Below are positions 48,450-60,113 of a stretch of 64,000 bases of DNA, one piece after another (position 1 is the first letter of the stretch; each line of letters starts with the position of its first letter). A model generated the notes under the pieces. That model saw only the letters and a list, made by a program, of their open reading frames with translations, was not told the origin of the DNA and did not search any database. The translations under genes and the position numbers were made by a program. Origin of the DNA: Misgurnus anguillicaudatus (Eukaryota; Chordata; Actinopteri; Cypriniformes; Cobitidae); contig NC_073354.2 of NCBI RefSeq assembly GCF_027580225.2, positions 8,284,001 to 8,348,000 of the forward strand. Reading direction: 5' to 3'.

Positions 48450-48952
48450 TGCTACGTACACACCAAACGCGGGGCACCGCGTTACTCGCTCTAGATCAGT
48501 GGTTTTTAAACTGGGGGCCGCGAGATGGTGCCAGGGGGGCCCCAGTTTTATGACATTTTATGAAATACATTAATTTATCATGAATTCTGTGTAATTAAAC
48601 CTTAAAAAATAAGGCTACTAACCAAAAGCACTACTTTTTTGTACAATTTAATGTTTTTTATTAAAATGTTGAGTTTTAGAACAGTTTTTTTGTCACAAAT
48701 TTTCTTTGGGGGGGCCGCAAAGGAATGCACCGTACACAAGGGGGGCCGCACACTGAAAAAGTTTGGGAACCACTGCTCAAGATTACTAGCGGGATTTAAC
48801 TTTGTGGAATGCAAATTTCACGCCCATATCACGTCATTCGCATCGCCCCACATGAGGATGCGTTTGATGCGTCTTTGCATTGACTTTGTATGTAATCTAC
48901 TCGCGCAAATCGTTGAACACGCATTTGGTGTGAACCCACAATTAGATGAAGA
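48450..48952. repeat. MITE (GCATTGACTTTGTATGTAAT family) split by a hAT MITE
   Basis: Left end ACGTACACACCAAACGCGG and right end CACGCATTTGGTGTGAACCC are inverted. The hAT element 48497-48775 interrupts it. Related copies lie at 9036-9255 and 36395-36550. Confidence 0.75.
48497..48775. mobile_element. nested hAT MITE (CAGTGGTTTTTAAACTGGGG)
   Basis: Ends CAGTGGTTTTTAAACTGGGG and inverted CAGTGGTTCCCAAACTTTTTC. The flanking 8-mers CTCTAGAT and CTCAAGAT differ at one base. The copy at 9059-9076 shows the empty site. Same family as 63049-63927. Confidence 0.9.
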
Positions 48953-49671
48953 GTGCCTTTTCACTTTCTCGCTATCACTACAGATATGGAAGTATGAATG
49001 AATTCTGATGCGTACGGCGACAAGGCTATGCCGTACGACCTACAATCAACTGTAACACTGCCATCTACTATTTGCTACAAGCTCATCAGACAGGTGCACA
49101 TTGCTTTTCCTTACTTTCCACCCCTTATATGTCGAAGAAGAGGTCATTTTCCCTCTTTCTCTCTAACTTTCTCTCTTTCATTATGTCTACACCTTGCTTT
49201 ATCTTCTCATTAGTTAATTCAGATCAGAGAGCAGCAGCTCAACAAAGAGATGCTCTGCATGAAAGCTCCACTGACACAGATATCATTAAGAGAGCAGAAC
49301 TCTTCTACGGCAGAATTAAGTGAGAAAACACCAGGGTATGTGTGACAGATTCACTTTTAACAGTCGGATTCATTAATATATGGAGTTTTATATATACCAC
49401 AACACTGACACTGAATAAAACATATCTGGAGATTCCAAAAAAATATTCAGTGAGTGTTGTGAAATCGTGTTGTCAAAGTTTAAATCAATTAATCTGAACA
49501 TGACATTCAGGGTCAATTAACCAACACTTTTCTGCGAAAGCATTTGAACGTTTATGTGTGCATACATCACAATGATTCTGGCCTGAGAATCAGGGAAACA
49601 AACATTCATTTTACACAATCATTGTTGTAGAAAAAGTGATTTGGGGACAAAAGCACAGGCACGCGTCTCAC

Positions 49672-49787
49672 CTGTAGCCAGAGTTTGTTGTTGACAACAT
49701 CCCGAACAGTGGCGATACACTGGAAGGTGGCGTTCTGTCCGGCGTTTACCTCCACGTCACCCAAACGCAGAAAATGAGGAGATTTAT
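49672..49787 (-). CDS. ptprt: ptprt exon: first half of Ig-like domain
   Basis: A 116-nt exon that completes a split Asp codon and then encodes 38 residues starting [20 protein letters not shown]. It holds the first Ig cysteine (FQC), the core tryptophan region (KLWLQ) and one N-glycosylation sequon, NAT, next to the cysteine. The acceptor is CATTTTAG and the donor GTGAGA; the exon ends in phase 0. In type IIB receptor phosphatases the Ig domain works with MAM in homophilic trans binding at cell contacts. Length and phase fit the family pattern. The reading frame joins without a gap to the MAM exon upstream and the next Ig exon downstream, which makes a pseudogene unlikely. Confidence 0.93.
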
Positions 49788-50140
49788 CTAAAATGTACAG
49801 AAAGACAACAGTGTGTGACATTACAGAAACCCAAGTTAACCACAGCCTAATACTTTGACATTAACAGTAACATTACTGTAAAGATATCTGACAATTCATG
49901 CCCAGGATGTGTTTCTGCTATTCAATCAAACTAATAACACCAAAAATGTTTTTATGTATAAACAATAAATAGAAAAAAGTTACTAAACATTATTGTCCAG
50001 GAATAAAGATACACTTCAGTTCAACATATGCATAGCTTTTTGACAACATGACCCAAGAGTAGTTGAAAATATAGTTTGCAATAATCCTCACCTAAAAAGT
50101 TTACAAATGTAATTTTCATATTTCAAAACCTTTTAGCAAT

Positions 50141-50158
50141 AATAATAATAATAATAAT
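50141..50158. repeat. (AAT)n microsatellite
   Basis: Six AAT units. Confidence 0.85.
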
Positions 50159-50379
50159 GCAGTGACAGTAATGTATTAATTTGTGACAAGAGTATGCAGC
50201 AAACCGTTGTCCCCTAGTGGCCGTTGTTGATAAAACCACTAAAATTGTAATACAAACCTCATTTTTTGTGATAACTTATGTTTAAAATATATATTTTATT
50301 GCATTATTTTTATTTATTACAATAAATGTAGGCTATAACAAATTTTTATTAATATTTTCTTTGCTTTTTATGTCTATGG

Positions 50380-50837
50380 TAGGGATGGGACGATTACCGG
50401 TTTCACGATTAACCACTATAAAATGTCCTGATGGTTAGTATTATCATTTAAAATGTAATTATCATTACAAGCGTGTTTGATTACCGTGATTTTGAAAACT
50501 TGCAGTAAATCCTATCCAGACAGAATCAGTTTGACACAGGGGCGCACATGCAACATAGTTTTTTGCACAAGAAGACATTTAAGGGATAATGTATTGTATT
50601 CATTCATGGTAAACTTATTAGACAGATTTATTATTTTTTACCACACAAATAATTTCAGGGACATGAAAAATTAAATAGTGATTTCCAAAAAGTGATTGTT
50701 CAAATGTTTTCAGTGTGTGTATCAGTTCTCTTTGAACATTTCCATCTAATTTTAACAAAACCATGAAAATATTGATAACCATGATAACTTTGGTCACTAT
50801 AATCATGATATGAAATTTTCATACCGTCCCATCCCTA
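50380..50837. mobile_element. non-autonomous hAT element with perfect 8-bp duplication
   Basis: Ends TAGGGATGGGACGAT and inverted TAGGGATGGGACGGT. The flanks are identical GTCTATGG copies (50372-50379, 50838-50845). 458 bp and AT-rich, without a transposase. Confidence 0.93.
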
Positions 50838-51373
50838 GTCTATGGTAACAGCAATTTCTCTGATAGCGTTTGAGAATTAGATAATTAAACACGTTTGTTC
50901 TGTTAAAACCACATTCAACTTGGGCCGTCTACTAAAGCACATATACTGGACTGTCTGATCTGGAAGGTTTATTTGTTATTGTTCAAAACTCTATTTCTCT
51001 ACAGAGCAAATGAGATTTTTATTTTATTCTACAGTGAAAGCCAGAAGCGCACAACATGTAATTGAATTTGAGAGTAAATGCAGAGTTACTGTCAGTCTAT
51101 AGTGTGCACTCAACTCTGTTTTAATTATATTGAGCGTTCATTTGGCAGGTCTGGGGTTATTCGCTCAATTAAACTCCGGCAGAAACACACGACACACACT
51201 GAGACAATGAGACCAAGAGCTGAAGATGAACAAATAAGAGCTGATATGAGAGAGCAGAACCGCTCTCATTAACCCGAGGAAAAATTAATTCATATGTTTA
51301 TTTCTCTTGCTTTTTGTTATGCTTAGTGTTGTATGACGGGAATTACAAGTTATACATTTTATTATTATATCTG

Positions 51374-51437
51374 TTCCCTGGGATCAACCCCACAACCTTT
51401 TGTGCCCCTAGAGCAATGCTCTACCATTGAGCTACAG
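51374..51437 (-). mobile_element. tRNA-derived SINE head
   Basis: Read on the minus strand: CCTGTAGCTCAATGGTAGAG (A box) and GTGGGGTTGATCCCAGGGAA (B box). The tail seen at 14765-14835 is not present here. Confidence 0.65.
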
Positions 51438-51551
51438 GTTAAATTTTTATAAAAGAAATACAATTTCACTTCAGATTTATAACCTCTAAATATTTACATC
51501 TTTCATAGGTTTAATTCTGTATTTAAACTGAAGTATTGCTCTGATTTACTG

Positions 51552-52790
51552 TAGATTCACACCAGCCGTGTTTGAGGCGTCAAATTTGCGTCTACATCGT
51601 CTAGTTTGCTGCTTGAACATTTTGATTTTACTTGCTTCATTTGTGCACGAAAGCCGCGTGTGAAATTCTAGTCATCGAGACATTCACACGAAAATTTGCG
51701 TCATATGAGGAGCTTCTGCGACCCCGCTCGCTTCCTGTAATCACATCACTACTAGAGCAAGCTCCTGATTGGTTAAAGGACAAGTTTGGTATTTTACACT
51801 TAAAGCCCTGTTTTCAGATTGTTTATGATGAAATAAAACGGTTTTGACTGAAATTTTGACATGTGCGGCTGCCCCGGGAATTTTCGGGTGTTTGTTGTTT
51901 CACCTCCCACCTCTACAATGGGTTTAATGGTGCGCTGGAACAATCCTTCCTAAAATGCATTAAACTTTCGATACAAAGACGTGAAACTCACTGAGTGGTC
52001 AGGGGTGTTCAATGATATGCTCACACAAAAATGGCTGCAAAAGATGCTTTCCAACAGGTGTTTTAGGAGTCATTATTAACTTGTGGACCTATTTTTCCAA
52101 ACGCATCACACCCGTATATTCTTCCGCTGAGAGCTTGAATAACAGACACTCCAGCCCAGGTGGTGGCGCTAATCCACCTTTGCCAATTGCAAGAATAGAA
52201 ACAAAGTTCCCGGCGCGGAGTAATACCGTACCTCACAGCACATCTAATACAAGTCAATGGAGTTGGACAAAAACTACTATAAAACCTGTTGGAGTGCGTA
52301 TTTTGCGGCGATTTTTGTGTGGGCGTGTCGGTGGACACACCCCTGACCACTCGGTGAGTTTCACTCTTTGTAAACGAAAGTTTAATGCATTTTAGGAAGG
52401 ATTGTTCCTGTGCACCTATACATCCATTGTAGAGGTGGGAGGTGAAACACAAACACCCGAAAATTCTCGAGGCAGCCGCATATGTCGAAATTTCAGTCAA
52501 AACCGTTCTATTTCATCATAAACAATCTGAAAACAGGGCTTTAAGTGTAAAATACCGAACTTGTCCTTTAATGCGGCAGGTTTTTCCGGCAAAGAAAAAA
52601 TTTTTCAACTCGCGTGTTTTACGCTGCAATGCTCAATTCGCGGCATTTGTGCAAACTAGATGCGTGAATGAGGCGGAATCGCGTCTACCGCGTCACGCTA
52701 AATGCCTCATTCGCGCCGCGGGACATACATTGACTTAACATTGAAATCACTTGCGCTTGACGCCTCTACGCCGGCTGGTGTGAGCGCAGC
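51552..52790. mobile_element. MITE with TTCACACCAGCCG ends, split by a foldback
   Basis: Left end GATTCACACCAGCCGTGTTT then GAGGCGTCAA; the right end reads TTGACGCCTCTACGCCGGCT then GGTGTGAGCG. It is interrupted by 51777-52567. A related uninterrupted copy is at 61679-62036. Confidence 0.8.
51777..52567. mobile_element. TTAA-flanked foldback nested in a MITE
   Basis: Termini AGGACAAGTTTGGTATTTTA and inverted AGGACAAGTTCGGTATTTTA lie between TTAA copies (51773-51776, 52568-52571). The arms extend about 340 bp. Open frames of 127 and 145 codons inside are by-products of the palindrome. Confidence 0.92.
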
Positions 52791-53057
52791 ATTAGAGTGT
52801 TTTTGTGAGTAACAAAATCTCCATCTTTCACTCATCTAGCATTATTTTTAATAAGATATCTGATCAGGGACAGAAGCACCAGAACACACAGACAGACAGA
52901 CACGGATAAACATGGAATGTGGCTGCGAGAGGCTGTGCTTTGATAGACGGATGAATAACAATTCAAAAGGATATGAAACTGAAGCGTGTGCATTGACCGC
53001 ACCGTCACTTGACCTGTAAACACATCACATTAAGAGCAATATAATAAAGGTTAATTA

Positions 53058-53190
53058 TACAGCTTCGAAAAAAATTAAGAGACCACTTCAGTTTAGCCTT
53101 TAATCATTTCTACATATATTATGACAATTTCGGTGTCTGTTGAATTCCAACAAATATAAAGTGACCCAACAGCAATGTAAAAAACTTAGT
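53058..53190. repeat. mariner-like end fragment
   Basis: TACAGCTTCGAAAAAAATTA then AGAGACCACTTCAG resembles a terminal repeat of fish mariner-like elements. No partner end is visible. Confidence 0.45.
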
Positions 53191-54194
53191 GAATAAAAGA
53201 CACAATAAGAACAATTAGATTTCGATTCAATCCAGTATCGATTTGTAATTCGTATTTCACAAAATATTTAATCAGAAATGGAATTCATTTGGTGTGCTGT
53301 CACTTTAAAACCTACATGTAATTCCCAGATCTAAAAATACTTTTACACGTGGGTTTTCTTTCACAGCATTTTGAAATCATTTTGTGTAAATATGTTTGTT
53401 CAAGTGCAAGGAAACGTGAAACCAGTATTTGCATGCTGTCTGAAACCTTGAAATGCAGCTTATCGGGCGTGTGCTTCAGACTTCTTAAACAGCGTTTGAG
53501 TAGCGCATTAAGATCTGTTTTGCATCTTCTTTGTTTAAATATTTAAATTGGCAAGGCCTAAAACACGTGTAAATGATAAACTTTCATGACGGAGCAGCAC
53601 TGGCCCGATCGGCCAAGTGGCAGTTCTGTCCCGAGCATTTTTCATGCTTACCCTGGGCCATCGGACACTCCTTACAAGCCCTGCCTGAAGTAAAGCGAAT
53701 CGATTCAGGATCAATATTGTTTTGTTAAACAGAAGATTGATTAAAAATGGAGAATAGATTTTTTTAACAAATCCTATGTACATTATCATCATGTCATTAT
53801 AGCTCTAAATAGCTTTATTTCATACAAAGCAAAACCTTCTTATTAAAGATAAGTGGATCAGACTGCTTGACAAGCACATTTTCTCTGTAATGTGTTTTTT
53901 TGTTGAAACAGGAAATTAGGGACAGACATATTGAAGGTCTTGTCTTTTTTTAATAAGCCCAAAGTCTTCAGTCTTTACATTAAAACTGTGATTATGATGT
54001 GCTATAGCTTGTAAGAAGCAGATTGTATATGATGAAATTAACATTTTCACTCCACAGCATTTTATATTTCACAAAAATCATTTATAAGATTTCTTTCAGT
54101 AAACTATGTTTAACAGTTAACTTTTATGAGTCCTCTATCATACAGATGCCCAAAAGTGAACAGAATACTAAGAGAAATAACACTTCCATAACAT

Positions 54195-54540
54195 TGCGTT
54201 GCCAAGTCCTCTGCTTTTTTCAAGTTAGGGAGTTAGGCTACTGTTTAAACTGTTTCCACAATGTGTTATTTTATCTGTGGGTTAAAGATGAAAGGATTTC
54301 ATTGATTAGTTATTGGTATGTGGGCTGTGAATGGTATTCAGGATGCTTCTGGGGAAGTTTTAGATATGCAAATCTGGCAACCCTAGCTGTGTGCTTGCGC
54401 AGACGTTTGGATGGGATTATAAAGAATGTGTATGCAATTAACATTTTAATCAGATTGCAATGTTTAGGGTGCATGTAAAATGTATTGTCGTAGCCTGCAA
54501 TTTATTTAAATTCAGCCAGATTGTGCATGTAAACATAGCC
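54195..54540. repeat. GTTGCCA / TGTTTACATGCACAA MITE
   Basis: Contains GCGTTGCCAAGTCCTCTGC, GCAAATCTGGCAACCCTAGC and the terminus TTGTGCATGTAAACATAGCC (complement of 2928). It lies 75 bp beyond the donor of the MAM exon. Confidence 0.65.
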
Positions 54541-54614
54541 AATGATACCCACACCCCTAACAAGATAAAAAAGCTTGGACCTCTCTCTCTCATTAGTGAT
54601 AAATGCTGACTCAC

Positions 54615-54696
54615 CACATGGATAACTGAGCACCTGGATGTCATCGATAGCAATAAAACCTCTTCTGCCGTGGGTCACCTCAGCCTCAAATATGAC
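54615..54696 (-). CDS. ptprt: ptprt exon: C-terminal end of MAM domain
   Basis: An 82-nt internal exon encoding 27 residues plus one base, ending in GFIAIDDIQVLSYPC, the closing strand and last cysteine of a MAM domain. MAM domains in type IIB receptor tyrosine phosphatases mediate homophilic cell-cell adhesion outside the cell. The acceptor is a long CT tract ending in CCTCCAG and the donor is GTGAGTCA. The split glycine/aspartate codon (phase 1) is completed by AT at the start of the next exon. The 82-nt length matches the fourth coding exon of the PTPRM/K/T/U family as I recall it. No preceding MAM exon is seen in the 9.3 kb upstream. Assignment to PTPRT rather than a paralogue rests mainly on the downstream exons. 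Confidence 0.9.
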
Positions 54697-55169
54697 CTGG
54701 AGGGACAAAGAGAGAGAGATTATTATAATACATGACTGAACCAGATTCCCTCATTACAAAACATGTTACAAACAACACAAACCAAAGGTTTCACAGTACA
54801 GTAACAAATATTATAGATAGATGTTCTTTTTATCAGCATAACTCAGAGATATCTCTGTCTCTATTTATCTGAGCTACAGTCATTAGAGCCATCAGGGTTT
54901 ACAGTCTCTGTTTATATTCAACTAAGCACCAAATCTGATTTTGGTAATCCCAAAAGACAAAACAGATTCTCACAAACAGTTGCTCATTTATGAGAGCAAA
55001 AGCTTTTACGGCAAACACCCACATGCAGATGAACGACTTTCAGACTGTGACAGAATAAAACGCATAACTTGCAGGTCATTCTTTTTTTACGTGAAGCATG
55101 ACACTGTGTTCTTAAACGTAATCTGTATCACCGGCACTTTCTAAATAAGCCTTTAATGTCATACTTCTG

Positions 55170-55450
55170 TGTTGAGATGGCAGAGATCAGACCTCCGAAC
55201 GCTAAGCCTGCAATCTGAACGTGACCCGACTCTATCGGGGCAGGACCGCGGCCTCAGAGGAGGAGAAGCCATTTCAATTAGAGCCGTGGCCATCTGCGGC
55301 CCGCGTGAAAGAATATTGATGCCAGTTTTCTTTTAGCCGAGCATCAAAAATGATCTCTGTTAAAACGACTCTGACATTTCCAAAGCAAATCTCAAGCTCG
55401 CACTTGGCCAGTAATGCTTATGAGCCGATTATGATGTAAATCTTCAAAAG
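55170..55450. other. candidate conserved noncoding block
   Basis: GC-richer unique sequence (for example GGGGCAGGACCGCGGCCTCA and GAGCCGTGGCCATCTGCGGC) with no repeat ends and no long frame. It sits about 500 bp upstream of the MAM exon. Possible regulatory element. Confidence 0.35.
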
Positions 55451-55920
55451 TGCTCTGGATGAAAAGCGCCAGCACGCACGCCCGCCCGCACTTTCTCTCT
55501 CTCTCTGCTCTGGTTAATAATACAGGATTGTGTCGTACAGTAATATTGCTGATAGGGCCACATTTCTATACAGTCTGGTAAAGTCTAGCAGCTACAGTAA
55601 CACTGATAATAACTATCACACATCATTCAACACAAAGGCAGTTACAGGACCCATAGGTCTGTGTTAGAGTTTTAAAACTGTTCACATGCCTCATTGGACT
55701 AGTGATATTCTTGATCATGCATTTGTATTTCTCAGCCTTTCAAACATAAAAAATCCTTCTTTTTTCAAATTGCAAACTATGCTGATTTAAATATATTAGA
55801 TGGAAGGAATATCTTTATTCGTTATTTATTTTAAAAATGTAAACAGTTTTGCCTGATTAGCAATTACAATCTCACAAAAGGGAATTAATATTCAACATGA
55901 AGTTACATTATAGCTTTTAA

Positions 55921-56159
55921 AGGCGGGGTGCACGTTTTTTGAGAAAAGGTTTGGAAGAGGAAGTCGGTCCGAGTACCAAAACACACTTGTAGCCAATCAT
56001 CAGTAAGGGGCGTGTCTACTGCCCGATATCGTTGTCTGGGTTGCGTATGTGTGGGGCGGGTCTATCAAAAGAAGGTCCAGGTTCTATTGCGGTAGGGGCG
56101 TGTTTGTTTATGTGTATTTAAATATTAACATTGGCTTTCAGAGATCGTGCACCATGCCT
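55921..56159. mobile_element. TTAA-flanked MITE (AGGCGGGGTGCACG)
   Basis: Left end AGGCGGGGTGCACGTTTTTT and inverted right end AGGCATGGTGCACGATCTCT lie between TTAA copies (55917-55920, 56160-56163). It shares GTTGCGTATGTGTGGGGCGG with 11371-11586. Confidence 0.88.
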
Positions 56160-56538
56160 TTAATAAGGAAAACTTACATTTATTCAAATATTTTATTAAA
56201 AACATCTAAAAATATTCTAATAATCCTATTTTGTATGTCATATAAATAATAAATAATTCTACTTAAAAAAAATAAAACATTCACACAAGGATCCTAACAG
56301 ACAAATACAATTTCTACTCACTTGAATATTTAAAAATATATTTGAGCCATTTCATCACATCATCGCATTGCAAATCTAGAATTTTATTTAGTACAGATTG
56401 TTTTATTCAGAATTTCCTATTTAAATTGCCAAATTATTCAAGTAATAATGCATCAATATTTTTGAGAGGGCTGATAATGATATGGACTAAAAACATTTTA
56501 AACGAAGTATATTACACTGTATGACACACTCCAATTTA

Positions 56539-56662
56539 CGCATGCAGAACAATGCGCGCATGCAGAATAATGCACGCATGCATTTTAATAATAAATGCAT
56601 GCAAAATAATGAATGCATGCAGAATAATTCACACATGCAGAATAATTAACGCATGCAGAATT
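56539..56662. repeat. 18-bp minisatellite, left block
   Basis: Imperfect tandem GCATGCAGAATAATGCAC units. The same unit resumes at 57058. Confidence 0.88.
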
Positions 56663-56787
56663 TTTTTTTGCCCAGCCACCACCTCCCCGACTTCGGAGGA
56701 CAACTTTATTTTTATTCATATGTAGGTTTAACAAACACATATATTGATTTTTAAAAAACGGTGAAAAAAACTGCTCCGAGTGTCATA

Positions 56788-57024
56788 TAGACCAGTTCAA
56801 ATGATGTAAACAACGCTGGTCCAAAAACACTTCCTGTTACAGTTTGTGACAGTTATTTTTTTATTTTACATATATTATTATCTTTAAGATGTTTGTTTAA
56901 CTTCAGTTAATTCAGGTTTATATGTTCTGTTGGTTTATTTTATCCCAACGTTTATCTAGTGTTAAAAAACGGAAACGGGAGGTGCTTCTGGACCAGTGTT
57001 GTTTACATCTCTTGAACTGGTCTA
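56788..57024. mobile_element. palindromic MITE between minisatellite blocks
   Basis: Left end TAGACCAGTTCAAATGATGT then AAACAACGCTGGTCC; the inverted right end is TAGACCAGTTCAAGAGATGT then AAACAACACTGGTCC. TA on either side suggests a TA target. Confidence 0.85.
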
Positions 57025-57057
57025 TACATAAGATGAAAACAATAAAAAGAGAAAAAA

Positions 57058-57368
57058 GCATGCAGAATAATGCACGCATGCAGAATAATGCACGCATGCA
57101 GAATAATGCACGCACGCAGAATAATGCACGCATGCAGAATTATGCACGCATGCTGAACAATGTATGCATGGAAAAAAAAGTATGCATGCAAAATAATCCA
57201 CACATGCAGAAAAATGCACACATACAGAATAATGAACGCATGCAGAATAATGAACTCATGGTGAACAATGTATGCATGGAAAAAATGAATGCATGCAAAA
57301 TAATCCACACATGCAGAATAATGAACGCATGCAGAAAAATGAACGAATGCAGAATAATGAATGCATGG
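57058..57368. repeat. 18-bp minisatellite, right block
   Basis: About 17 units of GCATGCAGAATAATGCAC and variants. The 18-bp period keeps several frames open on both strands (for example repeated MQNNAR), but these are by-products. Later units drift to GAAAAAATGAAT. Confidence 0.9.
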
Positions 57369-58228
57369 GTAATTTTATAAATGACAGGTAGATGTTTTTC
57401 TCTTAAAAAACAGCCAGAAAACAAAAAAGAGGAAAAAGCACAGCTGTGACATATTGAGATCAGACCTTCACAGGAAAAAAGCATAAGTCTTTGTTTCCTC
57501 TTCTTGCTTTTTTGTCAATTTGTTTGAAACAAGAATCTGTGAAATGTCTGACATTTTAAATGTGACGCACTAACACTGCCAAAAACTATGATTCACATAA
57601 CCTCACTGCAATAATAATTATGACAGAATACACCGATTAAAGAAAAATCAATAATGTTATTAACAACAGAAACTAACAAACATGTTTCTACAATGAACTG
57701 TAGTGTTATATTCTGTTGTACACCAGATATAGATGCATCATTCTAATGGGATTTCTAATGACATACTGTATTAAATAACACAAAATAAACTTTAATTAAA
57801 ATGTTTCATTTCAAAAACATTGATTTTTGAAACGTAACAAGTTTCCATTTAAGTATTTTAATGATGACTTTATATTTTGGCACATTCTTCTTTTTGGTAT
57901 AATCTTAATATCGAAGGCATTTAACTTTGAAATAAAAACTATAAAAAACATTCTCAAGAGATTATAATTGTTTAAAATCACTTGCTCATACTCCATTCTC
58001 CACAGAAAACACAACATATCATTCAGACCCTGAAACATTTCTGCAATATAATCAAGACTGAGACCTATTCTGAATTCTGTGCGTTTGTGTGTGTGTGCTG
58101 TCGTAGTGTTGACAGCAGATCGGTCTGCAGGAGGAAGCCTGTAGCTTTGCTGTCAATCAGAACCTCATCGTAGGAAAACACAATCACACACACATCATCT
58201 GACACCATCTCCCCACCCACCTTTAAAA

Positions 58229-58229
<1 letters not shown>

Positions 58230-58281
<52 letters not shown>

Positions 58282-58296
58282 ACACACACACACACA
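58230..58296. repeat. (CT)n(CA)n compound microsatellite
   Basis: About 50 bases of CT followed by a short ACAC run. Confidence 0.95.
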
Positions 58297-59139
58297 ATAA
58301 GAAATCTCAAAAAAATGTTGCTCCTGCATTTAGACTCGTCACATACTTCACAAATCTTATATTTCAATAAAATGATAATTTTAATGAGCACAAAGTTCAT
58401 GTGTTTGTGTCTCAGCAGAATCACATCAAAACATCCATTACACACACAATCATCAATCATGACTCTATTGAACACATAAATGACTCTTCAGAGCATTAAA
58501 TTATAAAACATTGATCACATCTGGACCACAATCAATATCGGTTACAGCTCCACACTCCTAACACACACATAGATATTCATACTCGGACGAAGAGAGAAAG
58601 TAAGAGAGAGAGAGAGTGACAACATACGTTGACAGGCAGACGTTCATTATGAAGAACAAGCCACATCTCTCACGAGAGCATCAGTTAATGTACATGATAG
58701 ATGAGCGTGTGCATGGCATGCATGATAATATGCAAGTATGTTTGTACTGTATGTGCATGTACTGGTACTTATATGAAGAAATAGCACTGAAAAGCAAAAA
58801 AAAAAAAATACTGTAAATGCTGTTTTATTTATTTGAACATGTACTACTAACCCACGCTAAACTAACTTGAGTAAAGCTTAACTATTGTGGATGGTAGTCA
58901 GGGTGTTGTCATGCAGCTGTCTTATGAGTGCATGCTGGACATCACTTTGAGGTGATCACAGTGTTGCTGAGGTGTTTTATCACATTGGTTGTTAATGAAT
59001 GGTTAATACTGAAGTTTCAGCTGAGTTTAAGATAAAGTGATAGTTAGGCTTGATTTTGCAAATACCACTAATTACAAGAAACTGCTAATGAACAGCACAT
59101 TCATTCAGAAACACTTCCACCAAGTTTCCTCTTCCTGTC

Positions 59140-59660
59140 AGTATGATATCAGCAGATCCTCGGCTCTGTCTTCACCTGTCACGAGAGCGCATTCACACGC
59201 CAGCACATTTGCATTCAGCGTGGTGATCATTACCACAGCTCTCGGAGTAAACAACGAGATAACAATGAGAAAACCCACTGCCGATACAAATGTGATGCTC
59301 TTTGTTTTATTCTGGGGCTGGTGAGGGGGTCTGTCAGCGAGCGGCGAGCGAGACGTCCTTCATCATTTGGAGAGACGTGTGCCAAAATGTTTTTCCTCCA
59401 GAACAGACGGCCCCCCATTTCAGCCCCTCCGCGTGCCAAGACTCCAGCGTAACGACGGCCTATTATGGCCAATATATTCCTGCTTCTCAAGCACCAGATC
59501 CATCAAGCCCAAGTCTACCGGATAGTCCATCTCCCTCTCAGAGTAATGTCTCTGCTTTGATAGTAATCCGTCACATCTTTCCTCTATGAGTTTATGGAGA
59601 TCAGCTTCTCGAGTTGAAATGTTTATTGCGCTTTTTACAGCAGCCCTGCAGTGGCTGCAG
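59140..59660. other. candidate conserved noncoding block
   Basis: Unique GC-rich sequence with open frames of 95, 86 and 83 codons on both strands. None resembles a known protein. Overlapping frames fit conserved noncoding DNA better than an exon; no clear splice pair bounds it. Confidence 0.35.
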
Positions 59661-60113
59661 ATCCAGTTCATAATGGATCTCTCTGGAGTGAATGATAGAG
59701 ATCAGTCTGAAAACAGATGACTTCTAGAAACACAGCAGATCAAATACGGTCCGATTTCACGATGGAAATGTCACTGTAGTGCATCATAATGCCTTCAAAA
59801 GATTTTTTTGGCATGCTTAAATTGTAACAGGCTGACGCACAAAATGTAAGTGCACTTTTTTGACATGCATTATACAACAAAAAAATGAAAAAATTGTAGT
59901 CCCCTTAAAAAAAGGTAAATCAATACTTTTTACATGTAAAATAAATATTTTGTGTCCCTAGAGTACATAAGTGAAGTTTTAGCTCAAAATACCATAAAGA
60001 TAATTTAGATGATCCAATATGAATCTAGGGTCAGAGAAATTGAGTATTTTCTTAACATTCATGTGAACCTAAACTAAATAGAAAACAGATTTATACCTTC
60101 TTGTTTTTTTTAA

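Larger units (their letters stand above)
47369..49671 (-). other. ptprt: ptprt intron splitting the Ig domain
   Basis: A 2,303-bp phase-0 intron between the two Ig half-exons. It carries a palindromic MITE (47515-47834) and a hAT MITE nested in an older element (48450-48950). The rest shows nothing recognisable. Confidence 0.85.
49788..54614 (-). other. ptprt: ptprt intron between MAM and Ig exons
   Basis: A 4,827-bp phase-1 intron. It holds a hAT element with perfect duplication (50380-50837), a SINE head (51374-51437), a nested foldback (51777-52567), a mariner-like end (53058-53190) and a TTGCCA-type MITE (about 54195-54540). Confidence 0.85.

Noticed and set aside
52063..52500. 145-codon minus frame and 127-codon plus frame
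   Set aside because: Both fall inside the foldback element 51777-52567 and mirror each other because of the palindrome.
57058..57368. Possible CRISPR-like array
   Set aside because: Units are contiguous 18-bp tandem repeats without unique spacers, in a vertebrate intron.
56922..57380. 152-codon plus-strand frame with MQNNAR repeats
   Set aside because: It is the 18-bp minisatellite read in frame; equally long frames exist on the opposite strand.
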